Source: Thermonema rossianum DSM 10300
Lineage (GTDB): Bacteria; Bacteroidota; Bacteroidia; Cytophagales; Thermonemataceae
DNA: 64,000 nt
Direction of reading: 5' to 3'
Assembly: GCF_000426825.1 (NCBI RefSeq)
Contig: NZ_AUGC01000009.1
Location: 84,406-148,405, forward strand
Positions 51,583 through 59,537 of the stretch are shown in pieces. The notes below the pieces were generated by a model, which saw only the letters and a program-made list of their open reading frames with translations, was not told the origin of the DNA and made no database searches. Every line of letters starts with the position of its first letter. Position 1 is the stretch's first letter. A program made the position numbers and the translations under genes.

Positions 51583-52608
51583 ATGTCTGTCGATGCATTT
51601 CAAGAAGTGCCTTTTTTCTCGATTATCATTCCGGTATATAACCGCCCGGAAGAACTGGACGAGCTGTTGGCTTCGCTATGCGGGCAGTCGTTCCGTTCTT
51701 TTGAAGTAATCGTAGTGGAAGACGGCTCGGAAAAAGACTGCCGGAAGATAGTGCAACTATACCAAGAACAGCTTCCCATTCAATACATTTACAAGCAAAA
51801 CTCAGGACCTTCGGCAAGCCGCAACCGGGGCGCACAAGATGCCCGGGGCGATTATTTGCTTTTCCTGGATTCCGACTGCCTGACGCCCCCCCACTTCTTG
51901 AAAGCGATTTATGATTTTTTACAAAAAGAAAAAGCAGCCTGTTTTGGCGGACCGGACACCGCTCATCCCGGCTTCTCGCCCATACAGAAGGCTATCAATT
52001 ATGCCATGACTTCGCGGCTTACGACAGGGGGCATCCGGGGCGGCAAGCATTTTAACCCCTACCGTTTTTTGCCACGCAGTTTCAACATGGGGGTGCAAAA
52101 AAAGGTGTTTCAAGAAGTCAAAGGCTTTGCCGAAGATATGCGCTTTGGCGAAGACATAGACCTTAGTTTACGTATCAGAGCGCATGGTTACCCCACTGTG
52201 CTGATTCCCGAAGCGTGGGTTTACCATAAGCGCAGAACCAAGTTGTGGCAGTTTTTCAAGCAAATCTATAATTCGGGCATGGCGCGCGTGTATTTAAGCG
52301 AACGGCACCCCGGCACTCTCAAGCTCATCCACCTGCTGCCCTCGTGTTTCGTCTTGTTTGTGGCAGCCTCTCTGCTGCTTGCTTTGGTTTCGCCCTTTGC
52401 TTTGCTGCCGCTGCTCTTTTGGGCTTTGCTGATATTCATGGATGCCTTGGTAAATTACCGCTATCCTTTGCGCGTTGCTTTGACGGCAGTAGCCGCTGCC
52501 TTCCTTCAGCTAACTGCCTACGGCATAGGCTTCCTGCATGCGTGGGTGCGCCGCAAGCTGCTGCGCCTTCCCCAAAAACATGCCTTTGTGAAGCGGTTCT
52601 ATGAGTAA
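51583..52608 (+). CDS. GT2-family glycosyltransferase, membrane-bound
   Basis: A 341-aa enzyme with FSIIIPVYNRPEELDELLASL, VVEDGS (donor-binding Asp), SGPSASRNRGAQDARGDYLLFLDSDC (the DSD metal site), and GEDIDLSLRIRAHGY (the catalytic ED motif). After the GT-A domain, two to three membrane helices (~245-330) anchor it. It likely makes a glycolipid or surface glycan outside the main polysaccharide operon. ATG at 51583 is preferred; GTG at 51577 is in frame. It is the last gene before the AT-rich island. Confidence 0.92.
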   Translation: MSVDAFQEVPFFSIIIPVYNRPEELDELLASLCGQSFRSFEVIVVEDGSEKDCRKIVQLYQEQLPIQYIYKQNSGPSASRNRGAQDARGDYLLFLDSDCLTPPHFLKAIYDFLQKEKAACFGGPDTAHPGFSPIQKAINYAMTSRLTTGGIRGGKHFNPYRFLPRSFNMGVQKKVFQEVKGFAEDMRFGEDIDLSLRIRAHGYPTVLIPEAWVYHKRRTKLWQFFKQIYNSGMARVYLSERHPGTLKLIHLLPSCFVLFVAASLLLALVSPFALLPLLFWALLIFMDALVNYRYPLRVALTAVAAAFLQLTAYGIGFLHAWVRRKLLRLPQKHAFVKRFYE

Positions 52609-52975
52609 AAAGGGAAGCCCATCCCCTCTTAGCCGGGCACGGACGTAAACACCGGTAGTATTCGAAGCAAAAACAGCCTGAAAGTTTATTTTTCTGACTC
52701 AAGCTGTTTTTGAAATAGAGAAAATGCATTGCAAAGGTTTGTATTTTCAAGAAAAAATATATTATTTGGTATTGATATACTTTTATTGAAGCAATATTGT
52801 ATATAACAGCGACTAAATAAAATAAAAACAAACATTGCCACCCAACATGGCAAGGCAAAAGAGCTAACTTGCAGGTTAGTGCTATTTAGTAAACTTAGTA
52901 CGATAGGGATAAAATACTACTTAATTCTACCCTTCATAAATACTTTTCCGTTGTAACCAATTAAATTAAACAAGA
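52609..52975 (+). other. Gene-free AT-rich junction
   Basis: From about 52680 composition drops sharply towards A+T. No frame with coding character, terminator or tRNA was seen on either strand. It marks the left edge of the accessory island. Confidence 0.6.
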
Positions 52976-53725
52976 ATGATAAGCGATAATTTACTCACAA
53001 AGACACTGGATTATTTTGACAAACACAAAAATGAAAGAGAGGTAGTAAAACCCAGTTTACCCATATTGTATTTTGGAGACTTAGATGCCTATCAGAAATC
53101 GGAATTAAAAATTATTACTGTAGGTAAAAACCCATCAGACAATGAATTTCGGCTAAATAAAGAAGAGCCTTTTTCATTCATACGATTCCCAAAATGGTGC
53201 TCGAAACAAAGGAATTTAATTGAAGCATTAAACCCATATTTTGAGCACAAACCATTGCAGTGGTTTTCTTGTTTTGAGCCTATTTTAAATGGAGCAACAG
53301 CATCATATTATCAAAAAAAAGGATACTCAAATATAGCATTACACACAGATATTTGCTCGCCATTAGCCACAGACCCAACTTGGCGTAAAGTTAGCCCTGA
53401 AACAAAAAAATTGTTATTCACCGAAGGGTTTGAAATATGGAAACAACTTGTTAACGAATTGCAACCGGATATAATTTTTGTTTCAATTCCCATAAAATTA
53501 TTCAAAGATACTTTTAAACCTAATTCACAAGGGCAACTACTAATCGAATTTAAATACAAAAAAGATGGAACCCCCAGAAATAAGCCTTATCGAGTTGAGT
53601 TGTTTGAATATACGTTGAATAATAAGAAAAAAGTAAAAGTAGTATTCGGGCAAGCAGCGAATACACCATTTGGTACGATTTCTAACAAGCAAAAAAATGA
53701 AATTGGTGAATTATGCCTAAAATAG
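52976..53725 (+). CDS. Uracil-DNA-glycosylase-fold-like protein of an accessory island
   Basis: A 249-aa soluble protein. IITVGKNPSDNEF (47-58) looks like the first active-site motif of the uracil-DNA-glycosylase superfamily (GxNPSxxE/D), HTDICSPLATDP (123-134) lies where a substrate-pocket motif is expected, and VVFGQAANTPFG (~222-233) sits where HPSxxS-type motifs occur. The match is by pattern and could be wrong. AT-rich codon use is unlike the flanking genes. Its last 13 bases overlap the start of the truncated HPG-family gene, suggesting a two-gene operon. Roles in DNA repair, base-modification sensing or phage defence are all possible. Confidence 0.5.
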   Translation: MISDNLLTKTLDYFDKHKNEREVVKPSLPILYFGDLDAYQKSELKIITVGKNPSDNEFRLNKEEPFSFIRFPKWCSKQRNLIEALNPYFEHKPLQWFSCFEPILNGATASYYQKKGYSNIALHTDICSPLATDPTWRKVSPETKKLLFTEGFEIWKQLVNELQPDIIFVSIPIKLFKDTFKPNSQGQLLIEFKYKKDGTPRNKPYRVELFEYTLNNKKKVKVVFGQAANTPFGTISNKQKNEIGELCLK

Positions 53726-53982
53726 TACAATTCACACACCCGGGTGGCGAACATGGCCATGACAAAGGCAATCCAAATCACAAGTCTTGGAATAAGCGCG
53801 CGCACAAAAGAAAATTTATGCTTAGCAAGGGTAGCTATGTCGATAATAACGAACTAAAAGAAGCTGAGCTTGTTTTCTGGGGTGAGTGGGAGCCACCCAG
53901 TAGGGTTATAAAACAACAAAGGTTCATCCTCAATGGTTGCATGCACCATATTTACCCAACGAAGTTGTTTAAAATTTTCTGA
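53713..53982 (+). pseudogene. Truncated HPG/FWGEWE-family protein
   Basis: This 89-aa frame begins VQFTHPGGEHGHDKGNPNHKSWN, then KRKFMLSKGSYVD and AELVFWGEWEPPS. The same series (HPG, W, RKF, G-Y, FWGEWE) opens the 299-aa protein at 54144. After HHIYPT the frame runs into the IS5-type mini-element at 53961 and stops within nine codons, so only the first third is left. An intact member would probably have continued with the NTDPYVYG and ILFGT motifs seen in the neighbour. It overlaps the UDG-like gene by 13 bases, as in an operon. Confidence 0.75.
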
Positions 53983-54112
53983 GTAAAATTATAGTAAAAG
54001 CCAATAACCACAAGGATTTCCAAGCTTCATTTTTGGCTTCAAAACGGATTAAAATCGCCTTGAAAGCGTCTAACCAAGTGTTGGTTCTTTCAATGAAGTT
54101 ATACAACTTCTA
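53961..54112 (-). mobile_element. IS5-type mini-element with transposase C-terminal remnant
   Basis: About 152 bp bounded by GAAGTTGT (53961-53968) and ACAACTTC (54105-54112), an 8-bp perfect inverted repeat. On the minus strand it encodes ~46 residues, FIERTNTWLDAFKAILIRFE then SLWLLAFTIILLRKF-stop, which match the C-terminus of IS5-family DDE transposases (ERTNxWLDxFKxLLxRFE). The catalytic core is gone. The left 49 bp also occur at 1295-1343. No target duplication is clear. It truncates the HPG-family gene. Confidence 0.8.
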
Positions 54113-54143
54113 AAGATTAACAAAAATTAAATAGGCACATAAT

Positions 54144-55043
54144 ATGAAAGTTCAACTCAATCACCCTGGACGTCAAAAGCCTTTTAAATTAGGAAAAGGA
54201 TATATAGAAATTGGAAATCAAATTGTCCGTGAATGGAATAATGATGAAGTTCATTACAGAAAGTTCATTCAAATAAATGGTTATTATATAAATGATTTAA
54301 ATGATACAATGCCTAAATATACCACCTTATACTTTTGGGGAGAGTGGGAAGGGAACTCATTCTTTACGCCGTTTCCAAAAAATGAAAGGAAACAAAAGGT
54401 TGATTACCGTAGATTTCCAAATGGAGTGCATAAACCATTTCATTCAACTGTCATTAGAGGAGTACACAATACAGACCCTTACGTTTATGGAAAAGATTTC
54501 AAATATTGTGGTTGCAAACAAAAAGGACAGTTAACCAGACTTAAACCAGATGACCTAATTCTATTCGGAACGGTTGTACCTTCATTAAACAAATTTTACA
54601 TTGACACTGTATTTGTAGTTAAAAACGGCAATCCTTCAGAAAGCATTCAAAAGACAGGAGGAATGAATTATTCTCAAGTGTATAGGGAAGAAGTTTTAGA
54701 GCAAATAAATGAATATTTGAAACAACCAACAATTAAAAATAACAATAAAGTTTATCATAGTAAAACGTATTGGGACGACAGTAATTATTTTAGTTTTGTT
54801 CCGTGTAAATTAAGTTGTGGCAACGCTGGATTTGAAAGATTATTTATAGAATTGAATAACCCAACATTTCAGCTTTCAAAATACCCGACAGGAAAATCAT
54901 TTTTACGTAATTGCCCCCTAAGTCCACAAGACTTATGGAAAGAAGTTGTAGTGGCCTGCACCGAACAAGGTTTTGTGCTGGGAATTCAATTTGATGAACC
55001 TACATTCAACAATACATTAGACGACTTAGATTATAAAAAATAA
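54144..55043 (+). CDS. HPG/FWGEWE-family protein, full length, unknown function
   Basis: A 299-aa protein. Conserved-looking blocks are VQLNHPGRQ (3-11), YRKFIQINGYY, LYFWGEWEG, NTDPYVYG and CGCKQKGQL (~108-130), LILFGTVV, FYIDTVFVV, and SCGNAGFERLFI (~225-237). Several Cys and His are spread through it. The first third is shared with the truncated neighbour. I think this family occurs with nucleotide-modification or defence genes, but I cannot name it with confidence. AT-rich, like the rest of the island, which points to transfer. Confidence 0.6.
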   Translation: MKVQLNHPGRQKPFKLGKGYIEIGNQIVREWNNDEVHYRKFIQINGYYINDLNDTMPKYTTLYFWGEWEGNSFFTPFPKNERKQKVDYRRFPNGVHKPFHSTVIRGVHNTDPYVYGKDFKYCGCKQKGQLTRLKPDDLILFGTVVPSLNKFYIDTVFVVKNGNPSESIQKTGGMNYSQVYREEVLEQINEYLKQPTIKNNNKVYHSKTYWDDSNYFSFVPCKLSCGNAGFERLFIELNNPTFQLSKYPTGKSFLRNCPLSPQDLWKEVVVACTEQGFVLGIQFDEPTFNNTLDDLDYKK

Positions 55044-55438
55044 ACGGTTGCGCACATCTATTGTTCGCCCAAACATCGTTATTGATGAATTCGTTATAAT
55101 GCCCGACCATTTGTATGGCGTTTTGATAATTATTGACAATAGTCGTTGTTGTAGGGGCGTATTATCATACGCCCCTACGACGACACCGTCCACAAACAAA
55201 CCAAATCAACTGTCCACATTTAAATCACCATCCCAAACCATCGGCGCCATCATTCGCGGGTTCAAATCCGCCACCACAAAACAAATCAACATTTCCCGCA
55301 ATACACCGGCGCCCCCGTCTGGCAACGCAATTATTATGAACACATCATCCAAAACGATAATGAACTAAAACGCATTCGGTTATACATCAAAAATAATCCA
55401 ATGAATTGGCATCAAGATGAAAATAATGTAAACAAATG
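55044..55438 (+). pseudogene. REP-associated tyrosine transposase (Y1/RAYT), decayed
   Basis: IDEFVIMPDHLYGVLIII contains the HxH-like catalytic histidine region of Y1 transposases (usual VMPNHxHG, here PDHLYG, with the second His changed). TIGAIIRGFKSATTKQIN and, after a frame change near 55310, QRNYYEHIIQNDNELKRI and YIKNNPMNWHQD follow, as in the family. The N-terminal ~60 residues are missing, the second metal-binding His is lost and there is a frameshift, so it is inactive. A palindrome (55151-55178) lies inside the frame. It follows directly on the HPG-family gene. Confidence 0.8.
55151..55178. repeat. REP-like perfect palindrome within the RAYT remnant
   Basis: GTAGGGGCGTAT and ATACGCCCCTAC form a 12-bp perfect stem with a 4-base loop. 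It is far more GC-rich than the island around it. REP-type palindromes are the usual substrates of RAYT transposases. No second copy was seen in this window. Confidence 0.7.
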
Positions 55439-55537
55439 ACACCCATTTATTTTCTATCCATTCCATCATTCCACCAATAGATAACCCATCACCGCCAAAA
55501 ACAACATAAAAACACAAACACCACACAATAGGAGCGG

Positions 55538-55606
55538 GGAATAGACAATTTGGCATATTCGCTGTATGAACTGACGGAGGAGGAAATTAGAATTAAAAGT
55601 AATTGA
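55538..55606 (+). pseudogene. C-terminal scrap of a probable adenine-specific DNA methyltransferase
   Basis: The frame reads GIDNLAYSLYELTEEEIRIK followed by two residues and a stop. IDxLVYxLYxLTEEEIxIV is a common C-terminal ending of type I/IIG and related N6-adenine methyltransferases. Only ~22 codons remain and no upstream coding region exists (55440-55537 is non-coding). The rest of 55607-55696 holds no gene. Confidence 0.45.
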
Positions 55607-55696
55607 AAATCAAAAATGAAATACAAGCCCTAACAAACACCGCCCCGGTCTGTTCGTTTGCAACGATACGATTATGCACAGGAGGGGTGTATTTCA

Positions 55697-56806
55697 CTAC
55701 CACCCCTCCCACCAGCGTTTAAATGTTTGCTGCCGGTCGTCAAGATTTACCTTTTCTCCTATCATGGGCGTGATGACGCGCACGCTTTTTTCTTGGTTTT
55801 CTACAATTTTTTTAAGAGGTTCGTCCCAATCGTGAGTGGCAAGCGTAAACTTCGAGGAGTGCACCGGCAGTAAAGTATACGCCCGGAGTGCCTTTGCTGC
55901 TTGCAATTGCTCACCCGGCAACATGTGTATATACTTCCAACAAACATCATATTGCCCGTTTTCAAGAATAGCCAAATCGAAAGGACCGTAACGCTCGCCT
56001 ATGTCAAGGAAGTGTTTTCCATATCCGCTGTCGCCCCCCATGTAAATGCGCGCCACAGGCGAAATAAGCGCAAACGACACCCACAAAGTCTGATTACGTT
56101 TTATTCCTCTGCCCGAAAAATGCCGTGCCGGCAGAGTATGTACCTCCCAACCTGCCTTGGGCTTGAAGCTTTCATACCAGTTTTGCTCTATGATACTTTC
56201 GGATGCATATCCCCATCGCTCCAGGTGCGCCCCAACCCCAAGCCCGCAGATCACCTTCTTAATCTTATTGCGCAAACGGCGCATGGTAGGGTAATCCAGG
56301 TGGTCCCAATGGTCATGGGTAATAAACAAATAATCGATGGCAGGCATATCCTCCGGCGTATAAATATCGCTGCCCGCATAAGCCTTGGTGGTAAAAGACA
56401 CCGGCGAAGCATTGCCACTAAATACGGGGTCCACCAGTATTTTCACACCATCCAGCTGTATGAAATAAGAAGAATGTCCCATCCACACCAACACATTTTC
56501 ATGAGGCTCAAGCGCCATCAAGTCTGTTTTTTGGTGAGGGAGCGGCTCCTGTGGTTCTTTGGGCTTTGCCCCCGCGAAAAAGTCATAAAGCACCTCTACA
56601 TAACCGGTTCCTTCGGTCAGCATGGGGGTAGGCTCTAAGTTATGAAAGGCGCCTGCCTTATAGTGCGGCGAGCGCTCGATGCGCTTTAAACGCTCCCCCG
56701 CCGGATGCGCCCCAAAAGGCTTTGTATATAAAAATGCAATGCCACTAAGCAACAGAACTGCTATTAAAACACCCAAAATCATCATGCTCTTTTTAAATGT
56801 TTTCAT
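55697..56806 (-). CDS. MBL-fold metallo-hydrolase, NAPE-PLD/UlaG-like, membrane-anchored
   Basis: A 369-aa protein with an N-terminal membrane anchor (~9-28). From ~105 a metallo-beta-lactamase fold is plain: LVWMGHSSYFIQLDGVKILVDPVFS, FITHDHWDHLDY (HxHxDH near 163-170), LPARHFSGRG, IYMGGDSGYG and LPVHSSKF with the later metal ligands. The order matches N-acylphosphatidylethanolamine phospholipase D-like and UlaG-like hydrolases. It may act on lipids at the envelope, substrate unknown. It ends at the right edge of the AT-rich island and has normal composition. Confidence 0.88.
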   Translation of the reverse strand: MKTFKKSMMILGVLIAVLLLSGIAFLYTKPFGAHPAGERLKRIERSPHYKAGAFHNLEPTPMLTEGTGYVEVLYDFFAGAKPKEPQEPLPHQKTDLMALEPHENVLVWMGHSSYFIQLDGVKILVDPVFSGNASPVSFTTKAYAGSDIYTPEDMPAIDYLFITHDHWDHLDYPTMRRLRNKIKKVICGLGVGAHLERWGYASESIIEQNWYESFKPKAGWEVHTLPARHFSGRGIKRNQTLWVSFALISPVARIYMGGDSGYGKHFLDIGERYGPFDLAILENGQYDVCWKYIHMLPGEQLQAAKALRAYTLLPVHSSKFTLATHDWDEPLKKIVENQEKSVRVITPMIGEKVNLDDRQQTFKRWWEGW

Positions 56807-57008
56807 GTTTTGTCTTTTCCTGACTAAGCGGCAAGATACTTCCCCTTTTCTGCATGTGCTTATATATTTCGCAGAATTACAAATACTTTTTTAAAACGCT
56901 TCTGCAATCGACAGACATTGCAACAAAAGATTCTAAGTCTAAGGACAAACTGCTTTACCCTCGCACAAAACTGTTTCCAACAAGTTGCATTAATAACTTT
57001 TTTCGTTT

Positions 57009-57043
57009 TATATTTGTCCCAAATATTTAAATTTAGTCTAAAT
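57009..57043 (+). promoter_or_regulatory. Promoter -7 box with palindromic candidate operator for the porin-imelysin genes
   Basis: TATATTTG (57009-57016) fits TAnnTTTG, 67 bases before the ATG at 57084. ATTTAGTCTAAAT (57031-57043), a perfect 6+1+6 inverted repeat, lies just after the expected transcription start. Its TTAG/CTAA half-sites recall DtxR/MntR-type metal-regulator boxes. Repressor binding there would block transcription (inference). Confidence 0.5.
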
Positions 57044-57083
57044 AAAAATACTGTTAAAACATCAATTGCAATTTGTAACTATC

Positions 57084-58361
57084 ATGAATCGACACCTTGC
57101 CTACTATCTGATTGGTCTATTGGGCGGGCTGCTTGTGTTACAACCGGCCAAGGGACAACAGACCGTTTCCTCGGATTCCCGGGGGGCCACATCACCGGCC
57201 ACAGTCGAAAGCCTCATGAAACGACTACGCCTAAGCGCCTACGGCGTAGTGAATTATTATGCTTTTGATTGGGACACATGGAAAGACAAACGCAATGCCA
57301 TTGACCCGGAGCGTCTAAATACCTATGTGTATTATGATTTCAATGACAGGGTGCAGTTCAAAGCAGAGATTGAATTTGAACACGGCGGCACCGGCTCCAC
57401 TATGTCTTTTGACCCATTAGAAGAGTTTGGCGAATTTGAAGAAGAGATAGAAAAAGGCGGACAGGTCATTTTAGAGCAAATCAATGTCCTGTTCAAAATA
57501 CATCCATGGCTCAACGTACGCTTAGGAAAGATGCGCTTTTATATGGGCAACGCCTCCAAACAAGACCAGCCCAGAGAGTATTTCACAGCTTACCGCTCCG
57601 AAGTAGAAAACACCATCTTACCCCTTGGGTGGTATGAAACCGGCATTGAGCTCAGCGGTGATATAGCGCTAAGCTCCTCCTCCTATCCTAAACTTGCCTA
57701 TAAGCTTTATTGGGTAAGTGGTTTAGACAATAGTGGTTTCAGCTCTGCAAATTGGATAAGGCGCGGTTACCAGAAACGTTTCGAAACAATTAACGCAGAC
57801 CACCTGGCCACCGCCTTGCGCTTGGATTACATCTTTGCCAAAGATAGCGAAATAGGAATATCCTTATATGCCGGAAATACCAACAACCGCCCCAAGGACG
57901 ACTTTGACCTGCCCGCCTGGCTCTTGTATGGTGATGTACACTTTACAATAGAACAACACCCATGGCGGGCACGAGCTTATGGCGTATGGGGACATTTGCA
58001 AAACAGTGAGGCTTTAAGTGAAGCCAACCGCAATTTATCGAATAACTTGGGAGTAAAGCGAACACCCGTTGGTGCCGAAGCTGCCGGTGCTTACATAGAA
58101 TATGCTTACGATATCTTTTTCCCCTTGGGCATTCAAGACAAACAATTGTATCTGTTTTCCCGTGCCGAATGGTATGACTCTATGTTCAAAACAGAAGGAA
58201 ACATCTCAGACAATCCACGTTACGAGAGAAAAGTGTTAACTGCCGGTATCAATTATTTCCCCCTGCCGACGGTGGTGCTCAAAGCCCACTATGCTTGGCG
58301 AATACTGGGCAGCGGAGAACATGAAAATACCTTTGCTGCCGGTTTAGGATTCGACTTTTAA
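57084..58361 (+). CDS. Outer-membrane porin (phosphate-selective-porin-like)
   Basis: A 425-aa exported barrel (signal peptide 1-25, cleavage after AKG). Strands alternate through the length: LSAYGVVNYYAFDW, YYDFNDRVQFKAEIEFEHGG, KIHPWLNVRLGKMRF, YAGNTNNRPKDDF and the final FAAGLGFDF ending in Phe, as outer-membrane barrels do. The layout resembles OprO/OprP-like porins. It begins an apparent operon with an imelysin-family lipoprotein and a dihaem protein, so it probably lets an iron compound into the periplasm. ATG at 57084 is preferred over TTG at 57066. Confidence 0.78.
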   Translation: MNRHLAYYLIGLLGGLLVLQPAKGQQTVSSDSRGATSPATVESLMKRLRLSAYGVVNYYAFDWDTWKDKRNAIDPERLNTYVYYDFNDRVQFKAEIEFEHGGTGSTMSFDPLEEFGEFEEEIEKGGQVILEQINVLFKIHPWLNVRLGKMRFYMGNASKQDQPREYFTAYRSEVENTILPLGWYETGIELSGDIALSSSSYPKLAYKLYWVSGLDNSGFSSANWIRRGYQKRFETINADHLATALRLDYIFAKDSEIGISLYAGNTNNRPKDDFDLPAWLLYGDVHFTIEQHPWRARAYGVWGHLQNSEALSEANRNLSNNLGVKRTPVGAEAAGAYIEYAYDIFFPLGIQDKQLYLFSRAEWYDSMFKTEGNISDNPRYERKVLTAGINYFPLPTVVLKAHYAWRILGSGEHENTFAAGLGFDF

Positions 58362-58413
58362 TAAATAATAAATCTTCAACTAAATCTTGTTTCACCTAAA
58401 ATTTACTAAAATC

Positions 58414-59475
58414 ATGAGAAGAAAGATTTCCCTTTTCGCAGCTATTGCCGTGCTGCTTCTGAGCGCATGCAAGAGTAGCTCAAACGACCCGCAGCCGTCA
58501 ATGAACCACGAGCCGGTACTCACAACCACCGCACAAGTTATTTTGAATACCTACCAAGACCTGAGCCAAAAAGCTGCTAAATTGCAAGAGACCACTGCCC
58601 TGCTTCGACAAGTCCCCATTGAAGCTCACTTAGAGCTTGCCCGTCAAGCATGGCGAGAAGCCCGTAGTCCATGGGAGCAATCCGAAGGCTTTTTGTTTGG
58701 TCCTGTTGACCAAGAAGGTTTAGACCCTTCCCTGGACTCATGGCCTGTTAACGTAAGCGACCTGCAAGCAGTACTCAATAGTTCACATACAATCACTGTG
58801 GAATTTCTACAACAACAAGAGGGGACTCTGAAAGGCTTTCATACCATTGAATATTTACTATGGGGCGAAGACGGTAAAAAAACAGTTGCTGACTTCAGCG
58901 AGCGGGAGTTTGAATACCTTGAAGCATGTGCCGGAGCACTCGCCCAAGATGCAGCTCGTCTGTATGAGCTATGGAGCCCTGAAGGTGGAAATTATATATC
59001 GAATGTTATCAATGCCGGCAAAGGCAGCAAAGTGTATGTAAGCCAAAAAGCAGCATTGGAAGAAATCGTAAGTGCCTTAGGCGTGATTGCTGATGAGGTA
59101 GCCAATGGAAAAATCAATGAGCCTTTCAGCCAAAAAGACTTAACTCTGGAAGAGTCGCGCTTTAGCGCCAACTCCAAGAATGACTTTGCCAATAACATGC
59201 GAAGCATTCAGAACATTTACCTGGGGCAATATGAAGGCGAAGGTGACACCGCCAACAGCCTTTCTGCCCTGGTCAGCTCATTGGATGCCTCTCTGGACAC
59301 CCGCCTCAAAGAACACATTCAAAAAGCCATCGACGACATAGAAGCAATACCCGGCACATTTTCAGAAGCGGTATTTTCACATCGCGCCGAAGTTCAAAAA
59401 GCCCAACAGAGCGTACGCGACCTGCAAGACCTCATCGAAGGCGAAGTGCTGCCGCTGATAAACAGCATCAAGTAA
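58414..59475 (+). CDS. Imelysin-family (EfeO/IrpA-like) lipoprotein
   Basis: A 353-aa lipoprotein (lipobox LLSAC, Cys about 19). The helical imelysin fold is indicated by LELARQAWREARSPWEQSEGFLFGPVD and GFHTIEYLLWG, which holds the GxHxxE metal motif (G141, H143, E146). Imelysin proteins bind iron (or haem) in the periplasm and are induced on iron limitation. It follows the porin by ~52 bases and precedes a dihaem oxidoreductase, a common trio in Bacteroidota. ATG at 58414 is used; TTG at 58387 adds a non-signal stub. Confidence 0.92.
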   Translation: MRRKISLFAAIAVLLLSACKSSSNDPQPSMNHEPVLTTTAQVILNTYQDLSQKAAKLQETTALLRQVPIEAHLELARQAWREARSPWEQSEGFLFGPVDQEGLDPSLDSWPVNVSDLQAVLNSSHTITVEFLQQQEGTLKGFHTIEYLLWGEDGKKTVADFSEREFEYLEACAGALAQDAARLYELWSPEGGNYISNVINAGKGSKVYVSQKAALEEIVSALGVIADEVANGKINEPFSQKDLTLEESRFSANSKNDFANNMRSIQNIYLGQYEGEGDTANSLSALVSSLDASLDTRLKEHIQKAIDDIEAIPGTFSEAVFSHRAEVQKAQQSVRDLQDLIEGEVLPLINSIK

Positions 59476-59478
59476 AAA

Positions 59479-59509
59479 CCGGGAGGGCACCCCTCCCGGC
59501 TTCTTTTTG
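59479..59509 (+). terminator. Intrinsic terminator after the imelysin gene
   Basis: CCGGGAGGG and CCCTCCCGG form a perfect 9-bp stem with a 3-base loop, followed by CTTCTTTTT. It stands before the dihaem gene, so that gene may be transcribed at a lower level or from its own start. Confidence 0.85.
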
Positions 59510-59537
59510 GTGTCATTAAGCAAAAAACATCACGACG

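Noticed and set aside
55681..55709. GGAGGGGTG ... CACCCCTCC hairpin at the MBL gene 3' end
   Set aside because: One arm is coding (the last codons) and no T-tail follows on the minus strand.
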